Shown in pieces: positions 18,288 through 25,553 of a stretch of DNA of 35,428 nucleotides. The position numbers were made by a program, and so were the translations under genes. Origin of the DNA: Planctomycetota bacterium. Lineage in GTDB: Bacteria > Planctomycetota > Phycisphaerae > Phycisphaerales > SM1A02. The stretch spans positions 1 through 35,428 of the forward strand of contig JADFKZ010000009.1 in assembly GCA_022564665.1 (NCBI GenBank), given 5' to 3'. The notes below the pieces were generated by a model, which was not told where the DNA came from, ran no database searches, and worked only from the letters and a program-made list of their open reading frames with translations. The stretch's first letter is position 1, and each line of letters begins with the position of its first letter.

Positions 18288-18540
18288 AGCCCCTATGGGT
18301 TACTGTCCGCTGGAATAACGAGGAGCGGGTGCGTGCTCCCGCCCCTCGTCAGGCCGTGTGCGACCGTGTCAGGACTTCTTAGCCCCAGCTCCATCGTCGA
18401 GAGCCAGAACTGGACCGTCCGGCACGGTACGCCCATTCGCGTAGGGTCGTTACGCAGTCGCCCATCGTCAACTCGATAGGGCCGCCATAGGGGAACCGCC
18501 ACAGAATGGGAACCGGCGAACTCCATACATAAGCGCACGC
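18288..18540 (+). ncRNA. Candidate IS110 bridge RNA in the noncoding left end
   Basis: IS110-subgroup elements encode a bridge RNA in the noncoding end upstream of the recombinase, with one loop pairing to target and one to donor DNA. The position and the roughly 250-base length fit. A strong stem-loop is visible: 18318-18329 pairs with 18338-18349 (ACGAGGAGCGGG against CCCGCCCCTCGT, one mismatch, 8-nt loop), as expected for the 5' stem-loop. TCCGGC at 18418-18423 repeats the bases next to the proposed CT core. The guide loops were not resolved and the exact RNA ends are unknown. Confidence 0.4.
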
Positions 18541-18553
18541 AAGGAGGCGTCTC

Positions 18554-19753
18554 ATGCTTATCGTCGGCATTGACTGGTCAAAAAGCAAGCACGACGTGGC
18601 TCTGATGGAGCCTGACGGAAGTGTGCTGCAGCACTTGGTGGTGGAGCACTCGCTCGAGGGCCTGGAGGCCCTCGGCGGCGCCATCGGGCGTCACGAGAGC
18701 GATCGGGGCGAGGTCCACATCGCGATCGAACAGCATGACGGTGCGCTGCTCGCCTGGCTCCGCGCACAGGGCTACATCGTCCACGGGATCAATCCCAAGA
18801 GCGCCCAGCGCGCCCGAGACCGCTACCGGCCCGCCGGGGCCAAGGACGATCGGTCCGACGCGTACATCCTGGCCGACATGCTTCGCCAGGATCGCGGCAA
18901 CCTCCGGCCGCTGGGCCGGGAGAGCCAGACGCCCGCGGAGCTTCGCACGCTGGGCCGGTTGCGGGCCCAGCGGGTCCAGGAGCGTACGTCCCCGATGCAG
19001 CAGCTGCGGGCGCTGCTGGACGACTGGTGTCCGGAACTCGGCACATTGTGCAACGACTTCGGGAACGTCGCCTGGCAGCGTGACTTCCTCAGACGCTTCC
19101 CGCTGCTCGAGGATCTGGCGACGGCGCATGGTCGAACCGTGAATGCCTTTATCCGCCGACACCGCATGCGTGCGGCCACGGCCGATCGCATTCGTGAGCT
19201 TCGCAAGTGCCGCGGGCTTCCCATCCCGGCCGGGCGGGAGGCGGCGCTGCGACTGGACATTGCCTTCCTGGTTGACCAGGTGGAGCGTCTCACCGAAGCC
19301 ATCCGGAGCATCGAGCTGCAACTGCAGCGGCTGATCGACCAGCACCCGGACGCCGAGATCTTCCAGTCACTGCCCGTGAAGGGACTGGTCAGCATCAGCG
19401 GTCTGCTGGGAGCGTTCTCCGGGCAGGACGCCCCGCGTCACACCGAGCTCGCAGCACGCTGGGGCGTCGCCCCGGTCACCGTCGCCTCGGGCCGCAGCCG
19501 ATTCGTCAAGTACCGCCGGGCCTGTGACGGATACATGCGCGAGGTTCTCATGTTCTTCGCCTTCAACACCGCTTTCCGATCCGACTGCTGGGCGCACGAC
19601 TACTACCGCCGCAAGCGAGCGGCCGGCGCGACGCACTACGGTGCGCTTCGATGCCTCGCCCAGCGCTGGCTCAAGATCATCTGCCGGATGTGGACGGACA
19701 AGACAACCTACGACGAGCAGTTCCACCGACGTCGCCTGTCGCTCGTGCCTTGA
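18554..19753 (+). CDS. IS110-family transposase (DEDD recombinase)
   Basis: The ATG at 18554 has a strong AAGGAGG six bases upstream. The 399-residue product is full length. The N-terminal RuvC-like DEDD domain shows D7 (VGIDWSKSKHDVA), E59 (VHIAIEQHDG), and D99 and D102 (KDDRSDAYILADML). A central coiled region is followed by the C-terminal Tnp20 domain (LPVKGLVSISGLLGAFSG, then LAARWGVAPVTVASGRSRF), where S312 is the candidate catalytic serine. These enzymes cut and join DNA in RNA-guided recombination through a circular intermediate. No frameshift or missing key residue is seen, so it may be active. No second copy lies in this window. Confidence 0.95.
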   Translation: MLIVGIDWSKSKHDVALMEPDGSVLQHLVVEHSLEGLEALGGAIGRHESDRGEVHIAIEQHDGALLAWLRAQGYIVHGINPKSAQRARDRYRPAGAKDDRSDAYILADMLRQDRGNLRPLGRESQTPAELRTLGRLRAQRVQERTSPMQQLRALLDDWCPELGTLCNDFGNVAWQRDFLRRFPLLEDLATAHGRTVNAFIRRHRMRAATADRIRELRKCRGLPIPAGREAALRLDIAFLVDQVERLTEAIRSIELQLQRLIDQHPDAEIFQSLPVKGLVSISGLLGAFSGQDAPRHTELAARWGVAPVTVASGRSRFVKYRRACDGYMREVLMFFAFNTAFRSDCWAHDYYRRKRAAGATHYGALRCLAQRWLKIICRMWTDKTTYDEQFHRRRLSLVP

Positions 19754-19820
19754 TCCGCTGATACGCGCGTACCAATGTGTTTCCGGCCTGACAAAGCCCT
19801 TTCGGGGGGAGCCAGGGGGT

Positions 19821-19848
19821 CCGGGGGGCTGGCGGCGAAGCCCCCCGG
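19821..19848. other. Perfect 10-bp hairpin between IS110 and the beta-helix gene
   Basis: ccggggggct (19821-19830) and agccccccgg (19839-19848) are perfect complements around the 8-nt loop ggcggcga. There is no T-run on either side, so it is not a standard intrinsic terminator. It lies between two convergent genes (transposase and beta-helix protein) and may still slow polymerase, or be a repeat remnant. Confidence 0.6.
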
Positions 19849-19864
19849 TCGGTCGGGTATTGAC

Positions 19865-21076
19865 TTACGCAGTCCAGTTGGCCAGCAGGACCAGTAGGTC
19901 GGGCACACCCACGAGGCCGTCGAGGTCAAAGTCGGCCAGCTGACAACCGCTGGCGGGCCCCCAAGCAGCAAGCAGCGTGAGCAAATCGGGAACGGCCACA
20001 ACACCATCGCCATCGATGTCGCCGAGCTTGACTGTCGCCGGGCTGCCCTGAAACTCGTACGCCCCCATGTCCACGATGATCGGCACGCCGCAGCCGGTGT
20101 CTACCGTGGCTGGGTCGTCGGCGAAGCGGGGATTGCCGTCGAGGTCGGTGTCGGCGATCCCTGCGATCGCCCAGTTGTGACCGGCGTCGATCAGCGGTGA
20201 ATTCGCCTGAAGGTGATAGTCTCCGTTGGCCGGATCGACGAAGAGCGGGTCGGCGTCGATGTTCCCCTGCCCTTGCACGGCGCCACCGATGTCCTGCACG
20301 CACGTGTAGTCGATGTTCTCGGTGCTGCTCGTGCTGAGGATCTGCACGGAGAAGCCTTCGCCCGTATCGGCGTGGTTGTTCCAGACGATGCAGTTGCTCA
20401 GCCCCATCTCCACCCCGGCGTAGTTGCAGATGGCGCCGCCGCCGAAGGCTGCATTCCCGCTGAGCGTGCAGTTGACCAGGCTCAAAAAGGCCAGGTCGCT
20501 GAAGATCGCCCCTCCGAGCTGGGCGGCGCTGTTGTCCACCATCAGGCAATCGACCAGCACCGGGCTGCCGTAGAGGTTGTAGAGGGCGCCGCCGTCATTG
20601 ACCTGGGCGCGGTTGCCGACAAAGGTGCAACCGATGATCGTCGGGCTCGAGCCGAGAACGAACAGCGCGCCGCCGCCGTCGGCCGTGCACTGTTCGAACA
20701 CGCAATCGACGACCGTCGCGTCGCCGTCGATGAACATGGCGCCGCCGAACGTGCCCTGGCCGTTGCGGACCGTGAAGCCCTCCACCCGCGCGCCACCGGA
20801 AACGACGAAGGCGTAGTCCTGGGCCTCGCAGTCAATGACGCACGCGCCCGGCCCGCCGGCCGAGCGCACTGTGATGAGCTTCGTGCCCGTGTTGATCGTG
20901 CGATTGCCGGCGCCGGTGTACACGCCGTCCGCGACGACGACCTCGTCGCCATCCACCGCCGCGTCGACGCCCGCCTGGATCGTCGGCTGATCACCTGGCA
21001 CGTTGATGATGCCAGCGACAGCCTGACCGCCCAACCCCACCACCACCACAGCAACGCAGAAGCTCAGCGTATGCAT
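19865..21076 (-). CDS. Secreted parallel beta-helix protein with GC-type dockerin tail
   Basis: The ATG at 21076 has AAGGAGG five bases upstream, the clearest ribosome site in this region, and begins a signal peptide (MHTLSFCVAVVVVGLGGQAV). The 403-residue product continues with VPGDQPTIQAGVDAAVDGDEV, the usual opening of right-handed beta-helix proteins. Rungs such as GGAMFIDGDATVVDCVFEQC and GGALFVLGSSPTIIGCTFVG repeat about every 22-24 residues, like polymorphic outer membrane protein repeats. A calcium-rich region (DTDLDGNPRF) and the tail GDIDGDGVVAVPDLLTLLA with FDLDGLVGVPDLLVLLA (about 349-403) form a two-part GC-type dockerin. It is probably a cell-surface or secreted protein; no enzyme motif is visible. 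Confidence 0.9.
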   Translation of the reverse strand: MHTLSFCVAVVVVGLGGQAVAGIINVPGDQPTIQAGVDAAVDGDEVVVADGVYTGAGNRTINTGTKLITVRSAGGPGACVIDCEAQDYAFVVSGGARVEGFTVRNGQGTFGGAMFIDGDATVVDCVFEQCTADGGGALFVLGSSPTIIGCTFVGNRAQVNDGGALYNLYGSPVLVDCLMVDNSAAQLGGAIFSDLAFLSLVNCTLSGNAAFGGGAICNYAGVEMGLSNCIVWNNHADTGEGFSVQILSTSSTENIDYTCVQDIGGAVQGQGNIDADPLFVDPANGDYHLQANSPLIDAGHNWAIAGIADTDLDGNPRFADDPATVDTGCGVPIIVDMGAYEFQGSPATVKLGDIDGDGVVAVPDLLTLLAAWGPASGCQLADFDLDGLVGVPDLLVLLANWTA

Positions 21077-21183
21077 ACCAACCTCCTTGCTGACACAACG
21101 GCCCACCATTGGCCTTACTTCAAACCGCCAGCATACCCGGCTCAGGGGCTGGGCGAAACACGTTGGAGGTCGGATTCGGACGG

Positions 21184-21276
21184 CTACGGACAAGGCCCGC
21201 ACGCCGCCAACAACGTCAGCAGGTCGACGACGCCCACGTTGCCGTCGAAGTCGGATGGTGCGCCAGGGTCACTGGT
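21184..21276 (-). pseudogene. Orphan C-terminal dockerin-tail fragment (gene relic)
   Basis: In the frame ending at TAG 21184-21186 the minus strand reads DPGAPSDFDGNVGVVDLLTL followed by LAACGPCP, the second half of a GC-type dockerin with its normal C-terminus. Directly upstream in the same frame are two TGA stops, so it has no body or start. It is the remains of a deleted exported protein, about 110 bases upstream of the beta-helix gene, which has the same type of tail. Confidence 0.65.
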
Positions 21277-21322
21277 TCAAGTTCAGTAGGGCCCACTTCC
21301 CAAACTGTTACGGGCCGGGGGC

Positions 21323-21736
21323 TCATGCGTGAGTTGTGCCATAGGACCAGCCGCACGCGGGACATCTGTCGGTGTCGGCGGGGATCATCTGCCTGCAGGA
21401 GAGACATTCCGTGGGCTCGGCGCGCGCCACCACCTGGGTATTGTTCTGTGGTGGCATGTCCGGAAGTTCCAGATCCGGCTTCTCGATCGTGAGCGCTCCA
21501 CAGCCAAGACACAGGTGCGCCCGCTTGTACGCCTCATGCCAGAGCCCGGTCTGGAGAATCGTGGCCTCAGGTTCATACCCCGTCTCAGAAGGATGGCTTC
21601 GCTCGTCTTTGGCCCATTCCAGACGTATCTTCCAAAGGGGAGAGCGCGCATCCGAAGAAAGCCAGACATAGCCCTCGACGATTGAATCGCCGCAGCAGAG
21701 GCATGTGTGCGTGGGACGACCGGCGGAGTCAGACAC
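21323..21736 (-). CDS. Small cytosolic protein with three Cys-rich zinc-knuckle motifs
   Basis: The GTG at 21736 starts a 137-residue product; a GGAGG lies too far upstream (about 17 bases) to be decisive. Three Cys pairs are spaced through the chain: CLCCGD near residue 12, CLGCGAL near the middle, and CLSCRQMIPADTDRCPACGW at the C-terminus. The last is a standard zinc ribbon. The middle portion has many Trp and charged residues (WLSSDARSPLWKIRLEWAKDE). No signal peptide or membrane segment is present. The function is not recognised. The regular Cys pattern and intact frame support a real gene despite its short length. Confidence 0.75.
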   Translation of the reverse strand: MSDSAGRPTHTCLCCGDSIVEGYVWLSSDARSPLWKIRLEWAKDERSHPSETGYEPEATILQTGLWHEAYKRAHLCLGCGALTIEKPDLELPDMPPQNNTQVVARAEPTECLSCRQMIPADTDRCPACGWSYGTTHA

Positions 21737-22092
21737 CTCAGCTATTCTACTTCCTCCAAAATAGAATGAGGCAACCCCGATTACCGCTGCGCGCCCGAAG
21801 CGTAACCGGGATTATTCATGACCATCTACTGCGCCGGGGCGACGACGTTCATGAATAGCCCGGGTTGGATGGCCCTGCGGTCGGGGAAGGTCTGGGAACT
21901 CACCGGCTACGGTCGCAGATGACGTCATCGGCGGCCGAGCACCCGGGCAAACCCAGATAACCCAAGACAAAAATAGCACAGCCCGCAAGAGACCGGCGAT
22001 ACGCTCCCGATACACCGCCTGCGATGGATTGGCTTATTCGCGGCGAGACCCTGGCCGATAGGCGGATATCAGGGCTTCGGGAGGGGGTCGCC
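21737..22092. other. 356-base gap without a convincing gene
   Basis: Between the divergent zinc-ribbon and PilZ genes this stretch holds the inverted repeat at 21804-21866 and several A/T-rich patches (agctattctacttcctccaa and caagacaaaaatagcacagc) that may carry the divergent promoters. Short open frames on the minus strand here lack coding character. Confidence 0.5.
21804..21866. repeat. Imperfect inverted repeat, MITE-like hairpin
   Basis: aaccgggattattcatga (21804-21821) and ttcatgaatagcccgggtt (21848-21866) are inverted copies of one another with small indels around a 26-nt loop. It has no coding content. It may be a mobile palindrome or a regulatory hairpin upstream of the PilZ gene. 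Confidence 0.55.
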
Positions 22093-22515
22093 ATGCCGCT
22101 ACGCTGGGTCAACCCGTCGAATCCAGTTCACATGATGGCCAGGGGCATCAGGGCCCGGGCTCAAGAGCTGCGCGCCGCCTCGGATCAGAGGAAATTCGGC
22201 CGCCTCAAGGCGGGGGATACGCTGGCCTGCAGCCGCGGCAAGGTCCTGGACCTCTCAGCCGGCGGGATGCGGCTTCTGAGCCGTCGCAAGCTCAAGGGGT
22301 TGGTGGGAATGGCCCTGTGGGATGTCAATGGGGGCCTGAAGCTCTACGCGGAGGTCGTCTGGTCGCGACGTCTGGGGTTCCGGCGACACGAGATCGGCAT
22401 GCGCTTTGTTGACGTGACTCCGGAGCTCGCCGCCGACCTGACCACCCTCGCCACCGAAAACAGGGTCCAAAGAGATTACCTCCGCGAGCCTGCCCCGCCC
22501 GGCGATTCAGCCTAG
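22093..22515 (+). CDS. PilZ-domain protein, probable c-di-GMP receptor
   Basis: The ATG at 22093 is preferred because GGGAGGGGG lies five bases before it; an ATG at 22024 is in frame but has no such site. The 140-residue product shows both PilZ c-di-GMP motifs: RxxxR as R33-KFG-R37 and DxSxxG as D53-LSAGG. The beta-barrel continues through LYAEVVWSRRLGF and HEIGMRFVDVTPE. PilZ domains bind the second messenger and alter motility, exopolysaccharide or partner proteins. With no attached output domain this is a stand-alone receptor. It converges on the membrane protein at 22532-22825. A second PilZ gene lies 540 bases downstream. Confidence 0.88.
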   Translation: MPLRWVNPSNPVHMMARGIRARAQELRAASDQRKFGRLKAGDTLACSRGKVLDLSAGGMRLLSRRKLKGLVGMALWDVNGGLKLYAEVVWSRRLGFRRHEIGMRFVDVTPELAADLTTLATENRVQRDYLREPAPPGDSA

Positions 22516-22531
22516 GCCGGATGGGGACGGC

Positions 22532-22825
22532 TCAGGCGACCAGGCGCCACTGGTCGCTCGACCGCCGCCACAGGCCACACGCGGCGCCTGCCAGCAGCCA
22601 GCTCGCGCTCGTATAGTAAACCGAGTTGAGGATGAAGCAGAGCACGGTCTCCCTCTGGCGGAAGACCCCCAACGCCGCCCGGTGCTGCTGGTCGAGATAG
22701 GCCAGACCCCTCGCCCGTCCAAGGGACGCGTGGACCGGCCAGCCCCCCCAGTTCAACGTCACGGCGGCAGCGACCGTCACCCCGAGGGCCAGAATGATCG
22801 TCCTGAGGAGGATGCGGCGGTCCAT
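22532..22825 (-). CDS. Small two-helix membrane protein of unknown function
   Basis: The ATG at 22825 (MDRRILLRTIILALG) is chosen because it opens directly into a membrane helix; the frame extends 39 codons further upstream as basic residues. The 97-residue product has helices RTIILALGVTVAAAVTLNW and VLCFILNSVYYTSASWLLAG with a charged loop between (RQRE). It has a basic C-terminus (LWRRSSDQWRLVA). No family is recognised. It lies between two PilZ genes on the opposite strand, with its stop 16 bases from that of the first. It may be a real small gene, with moderate support only. Confidence 0.55.
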   Translation of the reverse strand: MDRRILLRTIILALGVTVAAAVTLNWGGWPVHASLGRARGLAYLDQQHRAALGVFRQRETVLCFILNSVYYTSASWLLAGAACGLWRRSSDQWRLVA

Positions 22826-23054
22826 GGCGAACGTATTCGATTGGGCGCTCCCAGGTGTTGCTCTGTGCGCCGCGATGATTCCCGCCGGGCGCGGGTTCCG
22901 CCGCACCGGGCGCGTCACCGCCTTTTTTTTGGGTCCTTTCACCCGGACGGGGCGGGCGGAGGCTGCCAGGGACGTTTCAGAATCGGCTCAATCGCGCCGA
23001 TAGTGAAGCAAGTCCACAGCGGTCCGAGAAACCCGCCAGCTCAGGGAGCACACG

Positions 23055-23492
23055 ATGCCGCCTTCAATCTCCAGCATGATCGACCACATCATCGATGTTG
23101 CCCGAGGGGTGGCGCCCCACGGCCCAACCAACCGGGAAAACCGCGAAGCGACGCGGATACCCTACAACGGCCACGTCTCCCTGATCCAGTTCACGCCGAT
23201 GGGCAAGAAGACCAAGCCGCTGCTACTGGAAAGCGAGAACATCAGCTCCGGCGGCCTCTGTGTCCACCTTCCGGAGGAGTTGCCAGTGGGCCGCCGGGGA
23301 GCCCTCATGCTGTCCCGCTCCGACGGCGAACGGGTGATCCTGCCTGCCAAGGTGGTCTACTGCAACGCCCGCGATACCTTCAGCTATGAATGCGGCCTCG
23401 AGTTCGAGCCCCCGTCGGTTGCGGTCTCCATTGAGGACTTCAAGGACGATCAGGGCAACATGCCCGAGGTCGGGCTGAGCCGGGCCGCGTAA
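23055..23492 (+). CDS. PilZ-domain protein, probable c-di-GMP receptor
   Basis: The ATG at 23055 has GGGAG about six bases upstream. The 145-residue product carries RxxxR as R30-EAT-R34 and NxSxxG as N62-ISSGG, followed by barrel strands LCVHLPEELPVGRRGAL, RVILPAKVVYCN and YECGLEFEPPS. Both c-di-GMP contact motifs are intact, so it should bind the messenger. Sequence outside the motifs differs clearly from the PilZ protein at 22093-22515, so this is not a recent duplicate. A short N-terminal helix (SSMIDHIIDVARGV) could be a partner-binding extension. Confidence 0.88.
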   Translation: MPPSISSMIDHIIDVARGVAPHGPTNRENREATRIPYNGHVSLIQFTPMGKKTKPLLLESENISSGGLCVHLPEELPVGRRGALMLSRSDGERVILPAKVVYCNARDTFSYECGLEFEPPSVAVSIEDFKDDQGNMPEVGLSRAA

Positions 23493-23655
23493 GCACCGCA
23501 CCATCAGCAACAGGACGAAACGTGGCGATCGCTGACGACTTGCGGCGCCGAACCGCCGCGCCCGAGGGCGGACCCCTCATCTGACAGCCCAGTATGATGG
23601 CTTCAGGCCGGGGCTCACCGGCTGCGTTCCCCGTGCCTCCGCAACGGACCCTGCT

Positions 23656-24552
23656 GTGAGCGTCATCGTCGCTGAGCAACTCACCAGACGCTACGGGAGC
23701 CGCAGGGGCATCGAACGGGTGAGCCTCAACGTGCCGGAGGGCGTGCTCTTCGGCTTCCTCGGTCCCAACGGCTCCGGCAAGACAACGACCATCCGCGTGC
23801 TGATGGGGTTTCTGCGGCCCACCACGGGGACCGCCCGCATCCACGGGCTCGACTGCTGGAAAGAGTCTCACCGCATCAAGAGCGAGGTCGGATATCTGCC
23901 CGGCGACCTGCGTCTGTACCCGGGCGCCAGCGGCAACGACCTGCTTCGGATCTTCGGCACCATCCGCGGGCGGGATCTGCGGGCGGCTGGGACCGACCTC
24001 GCCGAACAGTTCATCCTGGATCTCAGCGTCAGCGTGCGGAAGATGTCGCGAGGGATGCGGCAAAAGCTCGGCCTGATCCTGGCCCTCGCCCACCGCCCCA
24101 GGCTGCTGATCCTGGATGAGCCGACCGCGTCGCTCGACCCGCTCATGCAGGACATCCTGATCCGACACCTCAGGGAGCTTGCCGCGGCCGGCCACACAGT
24201 CTTCTTCTCCAGCCACTCACTCAGCGAGGTGGAAAGGCTCTGCGACCGGGTGGCGATCGTGCGCGAGGGAAGGCTGGTGGCCGACGAGACGCTCGCCGGA
24301 ATGCGGGAAAAGGCCAAACGCTTGATCACGATCAAGTGGCAGCAAGGCGTCGACCTATCCGCGATCAGCGTCCCCAATTTCCTCGAGATTCATGAACGCG
24401 ATGGTCGCACGTGGAGTGGGAGCCTCCATGGCACCGCCGGCCAACTCATCGAATGGCTGCATGCCAAGCCGGTTGCGGACCTGGTCCTGGGCCGGCCCGA
24501 CCTGGACAGCCTCTTTCGACGCTACTACGAGCATGGGGCCACAGAGCCGTGA
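23656..24552 (+). CDS. ABC-2 type exporter, ATP-binding subunit
   Basis: The GTG at 23656 gives 298 residues. Walker A is GPNGSGKT (36-43), Walker B LLILDEPT (150-157), and the switch His is H187 in SSHS. The signature motif is degenerate (MSRGM at 130-134 instead of LSGGQ), as is common in the CcmA/bacitracin-type group. The C-terminal 80 residues (LITIKWQQGVDLSAISVPNF onward) form the small regulatory domain seen in ABC-2 ATPases. It energises the permease encoded next, with which its stop overlaps in GTGA. The substrate is unknown; drug, lipid or peptide efflux is usual for this group. Confidence 0.93.
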   Translation: MSVIVAEQLTRRYGSRRGIERVSLNVPEGVLFGFLGPNGSGKTTTIRVLMGFLRPTTGTARIHGLDCWKESHRIKSEVGYLPGDLRLYPGASGNDLLRIFGTIRGRDLRAAGTDLAEQFILDLSVSVRKMSRGMRQKLGLILALAHRPRLLILDEPTASLDPLMQDILIRHLRELAAAGHTVFFSSHSLSEVERLCDRVAIVREGRLVADETLAGMREKAKRLITIKWQQGVDLSAISVPNFLEIHERDGRTWSGSLHGTAGQLIEWLHAKPVADLVLGRPDLDSLFRRYYEHGATEP

Positions 24553-25373
24553 TCCGCGGACTGCTATTGAAGTCGTTTCTCGAATCCTGGGTGACCACGG
24601 TGCTCCTGGCCTGTGCCCTGATGGGTATCGAGGCGATCCTGGCCTATGCGCTGCCCACGTTCCTCCAGCAGTTTTCTCCCCAGCTGCTCCAGCTTGAGTT
24701 CTTCCGGTCGATCATCCAGGCGCTCCTGGGAACGGACGTTGGCGATATGCTCAGCCCCGACGCGCTGCACGCGATCGCATGGGCCCACCCGGTGGTTCTG
24801 ACGATCCTCTGGGCCCATGCGATCGTCTTCTTTACCCGTCTGCCCGCGGGCGAAATCGACCGGGGAACGATCGACGTCTTTCTCGGTCTGCCCGTGTCGC
24901 GATGGCGTGCGTACGCCTGCGACCTGGCTGTCTTCCTGACCTCGGGGCTTGTCGTGATCAGCCTGGGTCTTCTGGGCTGCTTCCTGGGCGGCCTTGCGGT
25001 CGGGCCGGAGAATCGTCCGCGTCCGCAGCACATTCTGCTTGTCGTGGTGAACCTCTACTGCCTGTACCTGGCGGTGGGGGGGTTGTCGGCGCTCGTGTCA
25101 TCGCTCAGCGAAAACCGGGGCCGGGCGGTGGCACTCGTCTTTGGGATGTTGGTAGCGTCCTTTCTCTTGAACTTCCTGGCCCAGCTCTGGCCACCGGCGG
25201 CCCGCGTGGCATTTCTGAGCCTGATGAACTACCACCAACCCCTGCTGGTGCTGCGGGAAGCCGGCTCGGGCATCTGGCCGTTGGCGGACATGACGGTGCT
25301 GACGCTCACCGCCGCCTTCACCTGGACCGCGGGCGGGGTCTGCTTCGCGCGGCGCGATATATGTACTTGCTAG
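24549..25373 (+). CDS. ABC-2 type exporter, permease subunit
   Basis: The GTG at 24549 overlaps the ATPase stop (GTGA), indicating coupled translation, and opens with IRGLLLKSFLESWVTTVLLA, a usual start of ABC-2 permeases. The 274-residue product has about six membrane helices, including WAHPVVLTILWAHAIVFF, FLTSGLVVISLGLLGCFLGG and LALVFGMLVASFLLNFL-like segments. The loop GEIDRGTIDVFLGLPVSR matches the conserved coupling region of ABC-2 permeases. The two genes form one exporter. Frames opening further upstream at 24411 overlap the ATPase gene and were not used. Confidence 0.9.
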   Translation: MIRGLLLKSFLESWVTTVLLACALMGIEAILAYALPTFLQQFSPQLLQLEFFRSIIQALLGTDVGDMLSPDALHAIAWAHPVVLTILWAHAIVFFTRLPAGEIDRGTIDVFLGLPVSRWRAYACDLAVFLTSGLVVISLGLLGCFLGGLAVGPENRPRPQHILLVVVNLYCLYLAVGGLSALVSSLSENRGRAVALVFGMLVASFLLNFLAQLWPPAARVAFLSLMNYHQPLLVLREAGSGIWPLADMTVLTLTAAFTWTAGGVCFARRDICTC

Positions 25374-25382
25374 GACTTTTTA

Positions 25383-25507
25383 GAGCGCTTCGTACGGCCT
25401 CCGGCCGACACTCGCTCTGGTACGCGGCGGCGAATTCATCCGCCGCCGCTGATCGAACGCTCTCTTGAGTACTCCGTAGCGGCCTCGAATTCATTCGCGG
25501 CGGCTAA
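25383..25507. repeat. Hairpin repeat family B, two units (one full, one shortened)
   Basis: Ten bases after the permease stop a full unit (25383-25455) reads gagcg, then cggcc-tcc-ggccg, then cgctc, so the outer gagcg/cgctc pair encloses an inner hairpin. It continues with gcggcggcgaattc and its complement ccgccgccgc. A shortened copy lies at 25467-25507 (agtactccgtagcggcct joined to cgaattcattcgcggcgg). A second full copy is at 33470-33545 behind another gene. It may end transcription of the exporter operon. Confidence 0.75.
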
Positions 25508-25553
25508 CCGGACGTTGCATTGCTGTGGCGGCTACGCTTGGACGCAAACTGCA

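Larger units (their letters stand above)
18286..19789 (+). mobile_element. IS110-family insertion sequence, about 1.5 kb
   Basis: It contains one intact IS110 transposase. Proposed ends are the CT dinucleotides within the 8-base direct repeat TCCGGCCT, seen at 18280-18287 and 19782-19789. IS110 elements lack classical terminal inverted repeats and share a short core between donor and target, so this fits. The element would hold a 266-base noncoding left end and a short right end of 36 bases after the gene, as in the IS110 subgroup proper (not IS1111). The length is typical. The ends are a proposal; the presence of the element is secure. Confidence 0.75.

Noticed and set aside
18293-18538. 81-codon minus-strand frame in the IS110 left end
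   Set aside because: It lies wholly in the noncoding end that should carry the bridge RNA and shows no protein family features.
19821-19848. Intrinsic terminator for the transposase gene
   Set aside because: The hairpin is perfect but no T-run follows on either strand, so it is listed only as a hairpin.
21812-22112. Two short overlapping minus-strand frames, one with an LPGC lipobox-like word
   Set aside because: They end within the inverted repeat, lack ribosome sites and have too little sequence after the hydrophobic run to be convincing.
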